Positions 8,704-17,245 of a stretch of 64,000 bases of DNA are shown here, in pieces (within the stretch, counting starts at the first letter, position 1; the number at the start of each line of letters is the position of its first letter). The translations under genes were made by a program, and so were the position numbers. Below the pieces are notes generated by a model. That model had not been told where the DNA came from and made no database searches. It saw nothing but the letters and a program-made list of their open reading frames with translations. The DNA comes from JAAYHG01 sp012735455 (GTDB lineage: Bacteria; Bacillota; DTU030; DUMP01), in contig JBMNIX010000010.1 of assembly GCA_050951365.1 (NCBI GenBank), forward strand, positions 191,146 through 255,145, given 5' to 3'.

Positions 8704-8747
8704 AAAAACAAAAAAAGAGGCTTCTAGCCAATTATTGACAGAAGCCT
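8704..8747 (-). terminator. Terminator overlapping the gerM stop codon
   Basis: The stem AGGCTTCT (8740-8747, read on minus) pairs with AGAAGCCT (8718-8725) and is followed by CTTTTTTTGTTTTTT. The gerM stop codon (8724-8726) lies inside the descending arm. Confidence 0.85.
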
Positions 8748-9734
8748 GTTCCCACGTGATGTCGCGGGTTCCGTCCAGTCTCTATATGTTTGCGGTATTG
8801 GGATCGACTGTTTCATTCTAGGCACCACCAGCGGTTCGCCGTTCACCAAGAGCTCCAGACTTTCTATCCCTTCAAATTGACTTAGGGTATAACCCAGTGC
8901 CCCAAGCGTTATACTTTGTTCCGATCTAATGTTTCCTTTTGTATCGCGCAGGACGGCCTCAGAAGAAAAGTTAAGCCGCAGTATTTCGCCTCTATGCTCA
9001 CAACTTAAGAGCTTGGTTCCTTCGGGAAATACCGGGGACAGGCCTGGCATACCCTGCGGTCCGGCCACAAGCTGCGCCACAGTGGCCGCAATAACATCCT
9101 CTGTCTCTGGGTCTAAACTCACCGTTACCGGAACCAGATAAGCATCATGGTAACTGAAATAAAGGGTGGTTTCTACTCCACTTGCGTCCTCGGCCACCAG
9201 TCGATTGATACTGTCAGGTCGCGTAAGCGGTTCCTTTAACTGGGCAGCTTCGGCGTTGTCCACAACCTGGCCGTCCAGCAAAATCTGCACCGCATCTATC
9301 TCAGGAAACTCTGTCAGAGTGAGGACAATACTGTCCAGGATTCGCTGCCAGGCCAACTCTTCGGATTTCTCTACTATCTCTCCTCCGAGATCCAAGCAGG
9401 CAATTCCATTCTTCACATAGAGATCGCGAACCACAGCTTTCACTGGTAAAGGACTCTTCAGGAGTTCACCGTCGGTTGGCCCTGCCAGTAGTTTGTCTAT
9501 AGCATGGCGCGGCAGATCTCCATTGGCTGTCACCCAGGCGTTAACCGGCAATAGGTAATCCTCGGTCTGTGTCTCGTAATACACCGTCACTAATTCCTGT
9601 TTTCCCGGCGTTTCCTCCTTGAAAGCATTCGCTTCCTCTTCTATTGGGATACCGGAGGCACAACCAGGTAGGGCCCATAGGGATGAGGCTAAGAATGCCA
9701 ATAACAACCACGAGGCCCATTTCAGTCCTCGCAT
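8724..9734 (-). CDS. gerM: GerM-type spore germination/sporulation lipoprotein
   Basis: A 336-residue lipoprotein with two GerMN domains. The N-terminus is a lipoprotein signal (hydrophobic stretch ending in LPGC, cysteine near residue 26). Two related domains follow (about 55-170 and 185-310), each with the pattern TVYY/TLYF ... LPV ... LLAGP or LVAGP ... LDLG/LNFS. In Bacillus GerM is a sporulation protein linked to the engulfment channel and germination. The frame is open 35 codons upstream, but ATG 9734 has AAGGGGG 8 bases before it. gerM next to rph-rdgB-phosphoesterase is a recognised Bacillus arrangement; here amidase, UPF0316 and GntR genes lie between. It is divergent from murB. Confidence 0.88.
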   Translation of the reverse strand: MRGLKWASWLLLAFLASSLWALPGCASGIPIEEEANAFKEETPGKQELVTVYYETQTEDYLLPVNAWVTANGDLPRHAIDKLLAGPTDGELLKSPLPVKAVVRDLYVKNGIACLDLGGEIVEKSEELAWQRILDSIVLTLTEFPEIDAVQILLDGQVVDNAEAAQLKEPLTRPDSINRLVAEDASGVETTLYFSYHDAYLVPVTVSLDPETEDVIAATVAQLVAGPQGMPGLSPVFPEGTKLLSCEHRGEILRLNFSSEAVLRDTKGNIRSEQSITLGALGYTLSQFEGIESLELLVNGEPLVVPRMKQSIPIPQTYRDWTEPATSRGNRLLSIIG

Positions 9735-9980
9735 GAAAAGGGCACCCCCTTTGGTTATATGCCTTTGAACCTCCCCGTATAATGTATTCGACGCAAATTC
9801 AAGTTTCCCTGGTAGCCGGACCAGTTTTTTCTTGTCCAAGGACTGACAAGCAGGAGAATGCTCCCTACCCGCGAATCTAAGCTCTGTGCTGTATTAGCTT
9901 ATTCTGCTGGCCGTGAATCGGCTAATCCCCATCCTGGCCAGTAACAAAACCTGATAGGAATGACAAGGAGGTGCCCTATT

Positions 9981-10853
9981 TTGCCTTTGGACATTCAAGA
10001 GAGGGTTCCCCTTAAGGACTACACCTCTTACAAAATTGGCGGCCCCGCTCGCTACTTTGTAGAACCACACTCTATTGCTGAACTAAAGGACGCTCTAAAC
10101 TTTGCCGCCGAGCAGAACCTCCCCATTTTTCTCTTGGGATCTGGTACCAACGTGCTGGTAAGCGATTCTGGCGTCGATGGCTTGGTCATCCGCATTGGTC
10201 CCAGTTTTGCCTACCTGTCGATTCATAGTGGGCATGCACAGGTTGGGGCCGGGCTGCCGCTAGACCGCCTCGTTTCGTCTTTAGCTGAAGAAGGCCTCGG
10301 TGGCTTTGAACCCCTGGCGGGGATTCCCGGCTCGGTTGGTGGTGGACTCTTTATGAACGCGGGCGCTTACGGAGTCACCCTGGGCGACTTTGTTAAGGAA
10401 AGCGTTGTCATGGACTATGAAGGCTTCATCCGCCGCCTCACCCATAGCGACCACAGGTTCTCTTACCGGTACAGCGTGTTCCAGGAGAGTGATCTTATCG
10501 TGCTAGAGACACTACTCAGAGTTGAAAGCCACCCACGGGACGAGTTGCTGGCACGAATAGCCGAAACCAAAGAGAAACGGCGACGCCAACCACATCTGCC
10601 CAGTTGCGGGTCCACCTTTCGTAACCCCCCCGGCACCTATGCTGGGAAGGTAATCGAGGAACTGGGACTTAAAGGCACCCGAATTGGTTCAGCCCAGATC
10701 TCGGAGACTCACGCCAATTTCATCGTTAATCTGGGCGGAGCTACTGCTCAGGATGTATACTCACTTATCTGTCTAGTGCAAAAGAAAGCGGCCATGCGCG
10801 GTATCAAGCTCGTTCCCGAGGTACGCCTCTGGGGCGACTTTCAAGAAGGATAG
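9981..10853 (+). CDS. murB: UDP-N-acetylenolpyruvoylglucosamine reductase
   Basis: FAD- and NADPH-dependent second step of UDP-MurNAc synthesis in the cytoplasm. The 290-residue protein shows FAD-binding LLGSGTNVLVSD and PLAGIPGSVGGGLFMNAGAYG. The C-terminal part has SCGSTFRNPPG, containing the catalytic serine, and IGSAQISETHANFIVN, which make it a type II MurB. An ATG at 9960 is in frame, but an AAGGAGGTG site lies between it and TTG 9981, so I take the TTG start (spacing 9). It is monocistronic with a terminator immediately after it. Confidence 0.94.
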   Translation: MPLDIQERVPLKDYTSYKIGGPARYFVEPHSIAELKDALNFAAEQNLPIFLLGSGTNVLVSDSGVDGLVIRIGPSFAYLSIHSGHAQVGAGLPLDRLVSSLAEEGLGGFEPLAGIPGSVGGGLFMNAGAYGVTLGDFVKESVVMDYEGFIRRLTHSDHRFSYRYSVFQESDLIVLETLLRVESHPRDELLARIAETKEKRRRQPHLPSCGSTFRNPPGTYAGKVIEELGLKGTRIGSAQISETHANFIVNLGGATAQDVYSLICLVQKKAAMRGIKLVPEVRLWGDFQEG

Positions 10854-10855
10854 CA

Positions 10856-10886
10856 AAAGACGCCTGCCTAGGCTGGCGTCTTTCTT
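10856..10886. terminator. Bidirectional terminator between murB and ssrA
   Basis: GACGCC (10859-10864) pairs with GGCGTC (10875-10880) around a TGCCTAGGCT loop. It is flanked by T-rich tails on both strands (TTTCTT on plus, TTTTGCT on minus). It serves the converging murB and tmRNA transcripts. Confidence 0.8.
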
Positions 10887-10907
10887 CTAGTCTTTTCTTT
10901 CTATGTT

Positions 10908-11262
10908 TGGTGGAGGCGGGGGGGAATTGCACCCCCCGTCCGAAGGTGTACCCACACAGGCATCTACGAGCGTAGCTCCTGCTTTAAGATTCGCCCGCAC
11001 GGACTCCCAAGAGCCGGATGCCGATTGGACTAGCCCTGTAACTTTCCCGCCGCAGCCCCAGGGCAAGTGCCTGGCGGTAGCCCGCTAATATGACACCCGG
11101 GTCCGGCCCCGCAGGCTTAGGCCGGTCGGATGGGCAGCGTTAGTTACGCAGCCAGAGCGTAATCGTTGTTGGCAGTTATGCCGTTCCATGTTGTTACGCG
11201 GCCATGGTCCGCGGCTCGCTTCCTGTGCCAATACCGACCCCCGTCGAACCTAAATCGCCCCC
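10908..11262 (-). ncRNA. ssrA: tmRNA
   Basis: Transfer-messenger RNA that rescues stalled ribosomes. The 355-nt gene begins GGGGGCGATTTAGGTTCGAC and ends CGCCTCCACCA; these ends pair as a tRNA-Ala-like acceptor stem. The resume frame at 11173 down to 11144 encodes the tag ANNDYALAA followed by TAA; the final ALAA is the usual protease-recognised end. The T-stem appears to be six base pairs and the T-loop reads TGCAATT, with G instead of the usual U at position 55. The 5' end overlaps the smpB stop codon by 13 bases. Confidence 0.95.
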
Positions 11263-11738
11263 AAAGAGCGCTCCTTAAAGGCACGTTCAACATCCCGCTG
11301 GGCCTCGCGTCGCGCAACATCCTCACGCTTGTCGTATAGCTTCTTCCCTTGAGCCAGGGCTAAAGAAACCTTGGCCAGTCCTCGGTCGTTGAAATAAACG
11401 GAAAGCGGCACCATAGTCAAACCCTTCTGCCGCACACTCTGCTCCAAGCGGGTAATCTCCCTCTTGTGGAGTAGCAGCTTGCGCGGCCGTTTCGGCTCGT
11501 GATTAACATATCCGCCCTTTTGATATGGGCTTATATGCATATTATAAAGTATAACCTCGCCATTTTCAACTCGAGCAAAACTGTCCTGCAAATTGGCTTT
11601 ACCCTCACGCAGGGATTTAACTTCAGTACCGATCAGGGCTAATCCCGCCTCATACGTCTCGAGAATGTGATAATCGTGGCGGGCTTTGCGGTTCTCCGTA
11701 ACCAGGCGCCGAGACGGCCCTTTTTTTTCTTTAGCCAT
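11250..11738 (-). CDS. smpB: SsrA-binding protein
   Basis: Binds the tRNA-like domain of tmRNA and takes it to stalled ribosomes. The 162-residue length is normal. Signature regions are the basic N-terminus, RKARHDYHILETYEAG, GTEVKSLREGKANLQDSF and the basic C-terminal tail KLYDKREDVARREAQRDVERA, which occupies the mRNA channel. The gene is directly upstream of ssrA and its last four codons plus stop lie within the tmRNA 5' end. An upstream terminator separates it from hppA. Confidence 0.96.
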   Translation of the reverse strand: MAKEKKGPSRRLVTENRKARHDYHILETYEAGLALIGTEVKSLREGKANLQDSFARVENGEVILYNMHISPYQKGGYVNHEPKRPRKLLLHKREITRLEQSVRQKGLTMVPLSVYFNDRGLAKVSLALAQGKKLYDKREDVARREAQRDVERAFKERSLGAI

Positions 11739-11812
11739 GTTTTTTCACCTCAAACCAACAATCAACTGACTATTGCCAGTACATTCTAACACAATTAAGA
11801 GTCGAGTACAAC

Positions 11813-11841
11813 GAAAGGGCGGCCCTGGGGGCCGCCCTTTC
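11813..11841. terminator. Terminator between hppA and smpB
   Basis: A perfect 12-bp stem (GAAAGGGCGGCC at 11813-11824 with 11830-11841) and a 5-nt loop. The T-tract is weak, but the stem is very strong and sits 33 bases after the hppA stop. Confidence 0.7.
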
Positions 11842-11873
11842 GTACCTTACCTTAGCTGTTTTGAAGCAATTAT

Positions 11874-13838
11874 TTAGCCGAAGAGTGGTGCGAATACCAA
11901 AGAAACGATAGTCATGAGCTTGATGAGGATATTGATGGAGGGACCAGAGGTATCCTTAAAGGGGTCACCCACGGTGTCGCCCACTACTGCAGCGGCGTGC
12001 GCCGCAGTACCCTTACCGCCGAAGTTGCCGTCCTCAATGAACTTCTTGGCGTTGTCCCAGGCACCACCGGAATTGGCCATCTGGATAGCCATAAGCACAC
12101 CAGTTACCAGGGATCCGGCCAACAAGCCGCCCAACGCTTCTTTGCCCAAAAAGAAACCAACAGCCAGAGGTACTACCACTGCCATGAGACCCGGCACAAC
12201 CATCTCTCTTAGCGCCGCAGCGGTGCTAATGTCCACACAGCGGGCGTAGTCCGGACGTGCCTTGCCATCCATCAGACCAGGGATCTCCTTGAACTGGCGC
12301 CGAACCTCTTCGATCATGTGGAAGGCCGCGCGCCCCACAGCCTGCATGGTCATTGAGCTGAAAAGATATGGCAGACAACCACCCAGGAAAAGGCCAACCG
12401 TAACTTCGGTATCCAAGATGCTAAGCCCGCCCTCTGTCAATCCCACAGCAGAAGAGTAAGCCGCGAAGAGACCGAGGGCAGTAAGGGCCGCAGAACCAAT
12501 GGCGAAACCCTTACCAATAGCGGCAGTAGTGTTTCCTACCGAGTCAAGGGTGTCAGTGATCTGACGCACTGCAGGATCCATCTCTGCCATCTCGGCGATG
12601 CCGCCGGCATTGTCAGCGATGGGCCCGTAGGCATCAACTGCCACTGTCATTCCAGTTGTCGAGAGCATACCTACGCCTGCCAAGGCGACACCGTACAACC
12701 CGGCAAAGGCGTTGGCCACGTAAATTGCGGCGGCAATCATGACAATAGGCCAACCGGTGCTCGCCATACCCACAGCCAAGCCACTGATGATGTTGGTGGC
12801 AGGGCCGGTCTGTGATGCCTCTGCGATGCCCTGGGTGGGCTTGAAATCAGCCGAGGTATAGAACTCAGAGATTAGTCCGATAGCCACTCCAGCCGCCAAT
12901 CCAGCCACAACGGCCAGGAAGGGACCGTTCTCACCCAATACTGAGTTGGTTATAAAGTAACTCGCTACGGCCACCAGAAGGGCACTACCGAAGGTACCGT
13001 TTCTTAGAGCTAGTCGAGCATTGGCACCCTCGCCGCCCCTTACAAAGAAGGTAGCAATAATACTGGCTACAATCCCGACAGCCGCCAACAGCAGGGGAAG
13101 AAGCACCCCGTTCATTCCAAAACTGATGACGCCCATGGACATGGCCGCAATAATGGAACCGACATAGGACTCGAACAAATCAGCACCCATGCCAGCCACG
13201 TCGCCCACGTTATCACCCACGTTGTCCGCAATAACGGCTGGATTTCGCGGGTCGTCCTCCGGGATACCTGCCTCTACCTTACCTACCAAGTCGGCACCTA
13301 CGTCAGCGGCCTTGGTGTAAATACCGCCGCCTACACGGGCAAAAAGGGCGATAGAGCTGGCTCCTAAGGCAAAACCGTTAACAATGGTGGGGTCACGATA
13401 GATTATGTAGAAGATTCCCAGGCCAAGAATTCCCAAACCCACCACAGACATGCCCATTACTGCTCCACCAGAGAAGGCAATATTAAGTGCTGCCCCCTGT
13501 CCCTGCCGAGCAGCGCTGGCTGTACTCACATTAGCCCGTGTAGCTACATTCATGCCGATGAACCCAGCACCAATGGAAGCCAGGCCCCCAAATAAGAAGC
13601 AGATGGCGGTCTCAATATCAATGGCGAACCAAAGCACGACAAAAAGCACGGTAACAAACACTGCCAACACTCTGTACTCACGGGTCAAAAAAGCCATGGC
13701 ACCCTCGTGGATAGCCGCGGCAATCTCCCGCATTCTCTCTGTTCCTTGTTCCGCACGATAGACCCTAGACGCCAGTAACAGAGCAAAAGCGAGGGCAGCT
13801 AGTCCCGTTAGCGGGGCTGCAATGATATAAGGATCCAT
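11874..13838 (-). CDS. hppA: Membrane-bound ion-pumping pyrophosphatase
   Basis: Integral membrane enzyme coupling PPi hydrolysis to H+ (or Na+) pumping. The 654-residue protein has many hydrophobic segments and the acidic PPi/Mg-binding motif DNVGDNVGDVAGMGADLFESY, plus a second D-rich block near the C-terminus (DTVGDPFKDTSGPS). The diagnostic motif at about residues 433-442 is GNTTAAIGKG. Alanine in this place marks the K+-dependent subfamily, where K+-independent enzymes have lysine. Whether it pumps H+ or Na+ cannot be decided by this motif. It follows secG and eno in one direction. PPi recycled here would come from anabolism, typical of energy-limited anaerobes. Confidence 0.95.
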   Translation of the reverse strand: MDPYIIAAPLTGLAALAFALLLASRVYRAEQGTERMREIAAAIHEGAMAFLTREYRVLAVFVTVLFVVLWFAIDIETAICFLFGGLASIGAGFIGMNVATRANVSTASAARQGQGAALNIAFSGGAVMGMSVVGLGILGLGIFYIIYRDPTIVNGFALGASSIALFARVGGGIYTKAADVGADLVGKVEAGIPEDDPRNPAVIADNVGDNVGDVAGMGADLFESYVGSIIAAMSMGVISFGMNGVLLPLLLAAVGIVASIIATFFVRGGEGANARLALRNGTFGSALLVAVASYFITNSVLGENGPFLAVVAGLAAGVAIGLISEFYTSADFKPTQGIAEASQTGPATNIISGLAVGMASTGWPIVMIAAAIYVANAFAGLYGVALAGVGMLSTTGMTVAVDAYGPIADNAGGIAEMAEMDPAVRQITDTLDSVGNTTAAIGKGFAIGSAALTALGLFAAYSSAVGLTEGGLSILDTEVTVGLFLGGCLPYLFSSMTMQAVGRAAFHMIEEVRRQFKEIPGLMDGKARPDYARCVDISTAAALREMVVPGLMAVVVPLAVGFFLGKEALGGLLAGSLVTGVLMAIQMANSGGAWDNAKKFIEDGNFGGKGTAAHAAAVVGDTVGDPFKDTSGPSINILIKLMTIVSLVFAPLFG

Positions 13839-13909
13839 TCTAACAAGTCGCCTCCTCTATAATTACAGCAAGGATAAAAGCACCTACCTTCAGGTAAGTG
13901 CTCGCCCAT

Positions 13910-14131
13910 TTAGAAAATAGTGAGAAGTAGTGCGAGTACCATGAAGGCAGCCGCGGCATACTTGGTGAACGACTCTAGTTTCTCGTTAATGCCCTTTTTC
14001 TTACCCAAAAAAGTCTCAGCCCCGCCTGCGATACTTCCTGACAAACCGGCGGATTTACCAGGCTGAAGAAGAACTAGAGCTACAAGGCTGAGAGATACCA
14101 GGGCAAAAAGCAACGTCAGGACCACATCCAC
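13910..14131 (-). CDS. secG: Preprotein translocase subunit SecG
   Basis: Small auxiliary subunit of the SecYEG channel, 73 residues. Two transmembrane segments (about 4-22 and 52-72) flank the conserved LLQPGKSAGLSGSIAGGAETFLGKKKG loop region. The frame is open six codons further to 14149, but GTG 14131 is preceded by an excellent GGAGGTGATAGAG ribosome-binding site. Position after eno is typical for Firmicutes. Confidence 0.93.
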   Translation of the reverse strand: MDVVLTLLFALVSLSLVALVLLQPGKSAGLSGSIAGGAETFLGKKKGINEKLESFTKYAAAAFMVLALLLTIF

Positions 14132-14224
14132 CTCTATCACCTCCAGCATTACCCGGTAAGAATTGGTTCCGCTAGTTCGGACCGGATTGTCCCCTTAATA
14201 CATCCACACAATTGTAGCACACAA

Positions 14225-14280
14225 CTAACAAGAAGGCAACGCTTAACGCCTAAAGCCGGGATCACAGCGTTGCCTTCTTA
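14225..14280 (-). terminator. Terminator of the glycolytic operon after eno
   Basis: A 12-13 bp perfect stem (AGAAGGCAACGC at 14231-14242 with 14267-14279) with a 24-nt loop. It lies 20 bases beyond the eno stop and separates eno from secG-hppA. Confidence 0.75.
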
Positions 14281-14299
14281 TGCAGACTTTGCACACTGC

Positions 14300-15586
14300 C
14301 TAAACGCGAAACGCCGCTCTCCCCGGGTAGATACTACTACCCACCAAGAGCTCCTCAATACGCAGCAGTTGGTTATACTTAGCCACCCGCTCCGAACGGG
14401 AGGGGGCACCGGTCTTTATTTGGCCTGTTCCTGTGGCCACCACTATGTCGGCAATGGTGGTGTCCTCGGTCTCACCTGAGCGGTGGGATACCACTGCAGT
14501 GTAGCCAGAACCTTTCGCCAGTTCAATGGCATTCAGGGTCTCCGTGAGCGTGCCAATTTGGTTCACTTTGATCAGAACCGAATTGGCCACACCTTCAGCT
14601 ATGCCCCGCCGGATGATCTCCGTGTTTGTGACAAAGACGTCATCCCCTACCAGTTGCAGCCTGTCCCCCAGGCGAACGGTTAACTCTCGCCAACCTTCCC
14701 AATCGTCTTCCGCTAGACCATCTTCTAAAGAAAGTATGGGGTAATTATCCGCCAGACGGGCATAAAAATCTACCATCTCGCTGGCACTCAGAATCTTACC
14801 CTCACCAGCCAAAACATACTTGCCATCGCGATATAATTCCGATGCGGCAGCGTCAATGGCCAGATAGACGTCCTCTCCTGGTTTAAAACCTGATTGCTCT
14901 ATAGCACGAACCAATAGTTCCAGCGCCTCTTCGTTGGATTTCAGATCCGGGGCAAAACCACCCTCGTCACCTTGACCACACGCGAGGTTCCGATCCTTTA
15001 GCACCTTCTTTAGGCCATGAAAAACCTCGGCGCCCATCCGTAGGGCTTCGGCAAAGCTCGGCGCACCAGCAGGCACGATCATGAACTCTTGAATATCTAC
15101 GTTGTTGTCAGCATGTTTGCCGCCGTTTAGGATATTCATCATTGGCACCGGCAGCGTGCGAGCCATCGGTCCCCCAAGATAGCGAAAGAGTGGTAGGTCC
15201 AGAGAGCTGGCTGCGGCCTTGGCTACCGCCAAGGATACACCTAGGATGGCATTAGCCCCAAGCTTGGCCTTATTTGGGGTCCCGTCTAGCTCAATCATGA
15301 GCTGGTCAATGGCCACCTGATCCAAAGCATCCATACCGGTAAGCTCCTGGGCCAGGGTGTCGTTAACATTGGCAACTGCCTGCTGCACTCCCTTGCCCAG
15401 GTAACGCCCTTTCTCCCCATCACGGAGCTCTACTGCCTCCCGCGTTCCGGTAGAGGCACCAGAGGGAACAGCGGCCCGACCCAGAGTACCGTCCTCTAAG
15501 ATTACATCTACTTCAACTGTGGGGTTTCCACGCGAGTCCAAAACTTCCCGAGCATAGACGTCAATAATGGTGGTAAACGCGCTCAT
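14300..15586 (-). CDS. eno: Enolase
   Basis: Converts 2-phosphoglycerate to phosphoenolpyruvate. The protein of 428 residues has VEVDVILEDGTLGRAAVPSGASTGTREAVELRD at the N-terminus. The C-terminal enolase signature LIKVNQIGTLTETLNAI and the SHRSGETEDTTIADIVVA block are complete. AGGAGG lies six bases before ATG 15586; a GTG one codon earlier is too close to it. Last gene of the cggR-gap-pgk-tpi-gpmI-eno operon. Confidence 0.97.
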   Translation of the reverse strand: MSAFTTIIDVYAREVLDSRGNPTVEVDVILEDGTLGRAAVPSGASTGTREAVELRDGEKGRYLGKGVQQAVANVNDTLAQELTGMDALDQVAIDQLMIELDGTPNKAKLGANAILGVSLAVAKAAASSLDLPLFRYLGGPMARTLPVPMMNILNGGKHADNNVDIQEFMIVPAGAPSFAEALRMGAEVFHGLKKVLKDRNLACGQGDEGGFAPDLKSNEEALELLVRAIEQSGFKPGEDVYLAIDAAASELYRDGKYVLAGEGKILSASEMVDFYARLADNYPILSLEDGLAEDDWEGWRELTVRLGDRLQLVGDDVFVTNTEIIRRGIAEGVANSVLIKVNQIGTLTETLNAIELAKGSGYTAVVSHRSGETEDTTIADIVVATGTGQIKTGAPSRSERVAKYNQLLRIEELLVGSSIYPGRAAFRV

Positions 15587-15658
15587 CACAAACCTCCTCG
15601 TAATTCAACCTGGCAAACCATCTTACCCTGGCTTGGCCTGGTGCTTGCCCCTCTCTCA

Positions 15659-17224
15659 TCAGCCCCCTTTCTCATTGTCCCTCCCCTTCAAGAGGGACCT
15701 GCCGCTCATAACTTCAGGCTGGGGTAACCTCAAGAGCTCCAAAATGGTGGGGGCCACATCTGCCAGACGCCCTGTTGCCAGATGGTTTTCGCGGGGCTCA
15801 GCTGTAATCAGGATAAAGGGCACCGGGTTGGTGCTGTGGGCCGTTTGTGGCTCGCCTGTAGTCGGGTTTATCATCTCTTCCGCATTGCCGTGATCCGCGG
15901 TCACAATGATCGCCCCACCCAGGGCCAAGACCTCTGGCACCACCCGACCCACACAGTCATCCACAGCCTCAACGGCACGTACAGCCGCCTGGAGGTTACC
16001 GGTGTGCCCTACCATATCGGCATTGGCGTAATTGAGGACCACCAGATCGTACTTGTTCTCCTTCAATTCCGTCAAGAGGGCATCGGTAACCTCGTAGGCG
16101 CTCATCTCAGGCTTAAGATCGTAGGTGGCCACCTTAGGCGAGGGGATCAAGCGGCGTTCCTCCCCAGGAAAGGGTTTTTCCTCGCCTCCATTAAAGAAGA
16201 AAGTAACGTGGGCATACTTCTCTGTCTCCGCAATACGCAACTGCCTAAGTCCCTGCCTGCTCAGATACTCACCCAATGTATTGGCAAGGGATTGGGGAGG
16301 GAAGGCAACTGGCGCTGCTATAGTCTCGTCGTACTGGGTCAAACAGACAAAATGAACCTTGGGAGGGGTCGGACCACGGTCGAATCCGCTGAAGTCCGCA
16401 TCTACAAAGGCGCGGGTGAGTTGGCGGGCGCGGTCCGGACGGAAGTTAAAGAAAATGACCGCGTCTCCTTCTTGGACCCGTCCCCGCGGCGCGCCATTCC
16501 CAGCCAAGATCACTGTGGGACGCACGAATTCATCGCTCTCTCCGCGTTCGTAAGCCTTCTGCACCGCCTCCTGGGCAGACATTGCCGTTTCTCCCTGCCC
16601 CGCTACCAGGGCTTTGTAGGCCAAAGCTGTGCGCTCCCAACGCTTATCCCGGTCCATAGCCCAATAACGACCGCTCACAGTAGCTACGCTGCCACAGCCA
16701 AGGGCCTCGAACTTCCTCTCTAGCTCCACAAAGTAGCGAGCGGCACAGGTGGGAGGAACGTCGCGTCCATCTAGGAAAGCATGCACATATACCCTCTCTA
16801 AACCTTGAGCGGCAGCCAGCTCAAGGAGTGCATACAGATGCTGGATGTGACTGTGAACACCGCCATCGGAAAGAAGACCGATAAGGTGCAGGCTATGCCC
16901 TTGCGCCTGTTGCATCACGTCCACGAGAACTGGATTCCGATAAAACTCTCCCTCGCGAATAGCACGGCTGATACGGGTGAAATCCTGATAAACAATACGG
17001 CCCGCCCCCAGGTTAAGATGCCCTACTTCAGAGTTCCCCATTTGGCCCTCAGGAAGCCCCACCTCTTCGCCAGCCGCACCCAGTAGTGTATAAGGATACT
17101 TTTCTTTATATAGATCTATGTTCGGCGTTCGAGCCAGGGCTACAGCGTTGCCTTCTCTGCCCTTCCCCTCACCCCAGCCATCCATGATAATGAGAACCAA
17201 CGGTTGTGGCACAGCTGTCACCAC
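15659..17224 (-). CDS. gpmI: 2,3-bisphosphoglycerate-independent phosphoglycerate mutase
   Basis: Mn-dependent interconversion of 3- and 2-phosphoglycerate. The 521-residue length is normal. Visible are MDGWG (metal), MGNSEVGHLNLGAGR with the phosphorylated serine, TVSGRYWAMDRDKRWERT and HADHGNAEEM-type metal ligands (VTADHGNAEEM). Two GTG codons in tandem (17224 and 17221) follow a GGGAGG site; either may start translation. It lies 21 bases after tpiA. Confidence 0.96.
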   Translation of the reverse strand: MVTAVPQPLVLIIMDGWGEGKGREGNAVALARTPNIDLYKEKYPYTLLGAAGEEVGLPEGQMGNSEVGHLNLGAGRIVYQDFTRISRAIREGEFYRNPVLVDVMQQAQGHSLHLIGLLSDGGVHSHIQHLYALLELAAAQGLERVYVHAFLDGRDVPPTCAARYFVELERKFEALGCGSVATVSGRYWAMDRDKRWERTALAYKALVAGQGETAMSAQEAVQKAYERGESDEFVRPTVILAGNGAPRGRVQEGDAVIFFNFRPDRARQLTRAFVDADFSGFDRGPTPPKVHFVCLTQYDETIAAPVAFPPQSLANTLGEYLSRQGLRQLRIAETEKYAHVTFFFNGGEEKPFPGEERRLIPSPKVATYDLKPEMSAYEVTDALLTELKENKYDLVVLNYANADMVGHTGNLQAAVRAVEAVDDCVGRVVPEVLALGGAIIVTADHGNAEEMINPTTGEPQTAHSTNPVPFILITAEPRENHLATGRLADVAPTILELLRLPQPEVMSGRSLLKGRDNEKGG

Positions 17225-17245
17225 AAGGGCCTCCCTTTCTTCAGA

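Noticed and set aside
9960..9980. ATG 9960 as murB start
   Set aside because: The strong AAGGAGGTG site lies downstream of this ATG and fits TTG 9981.
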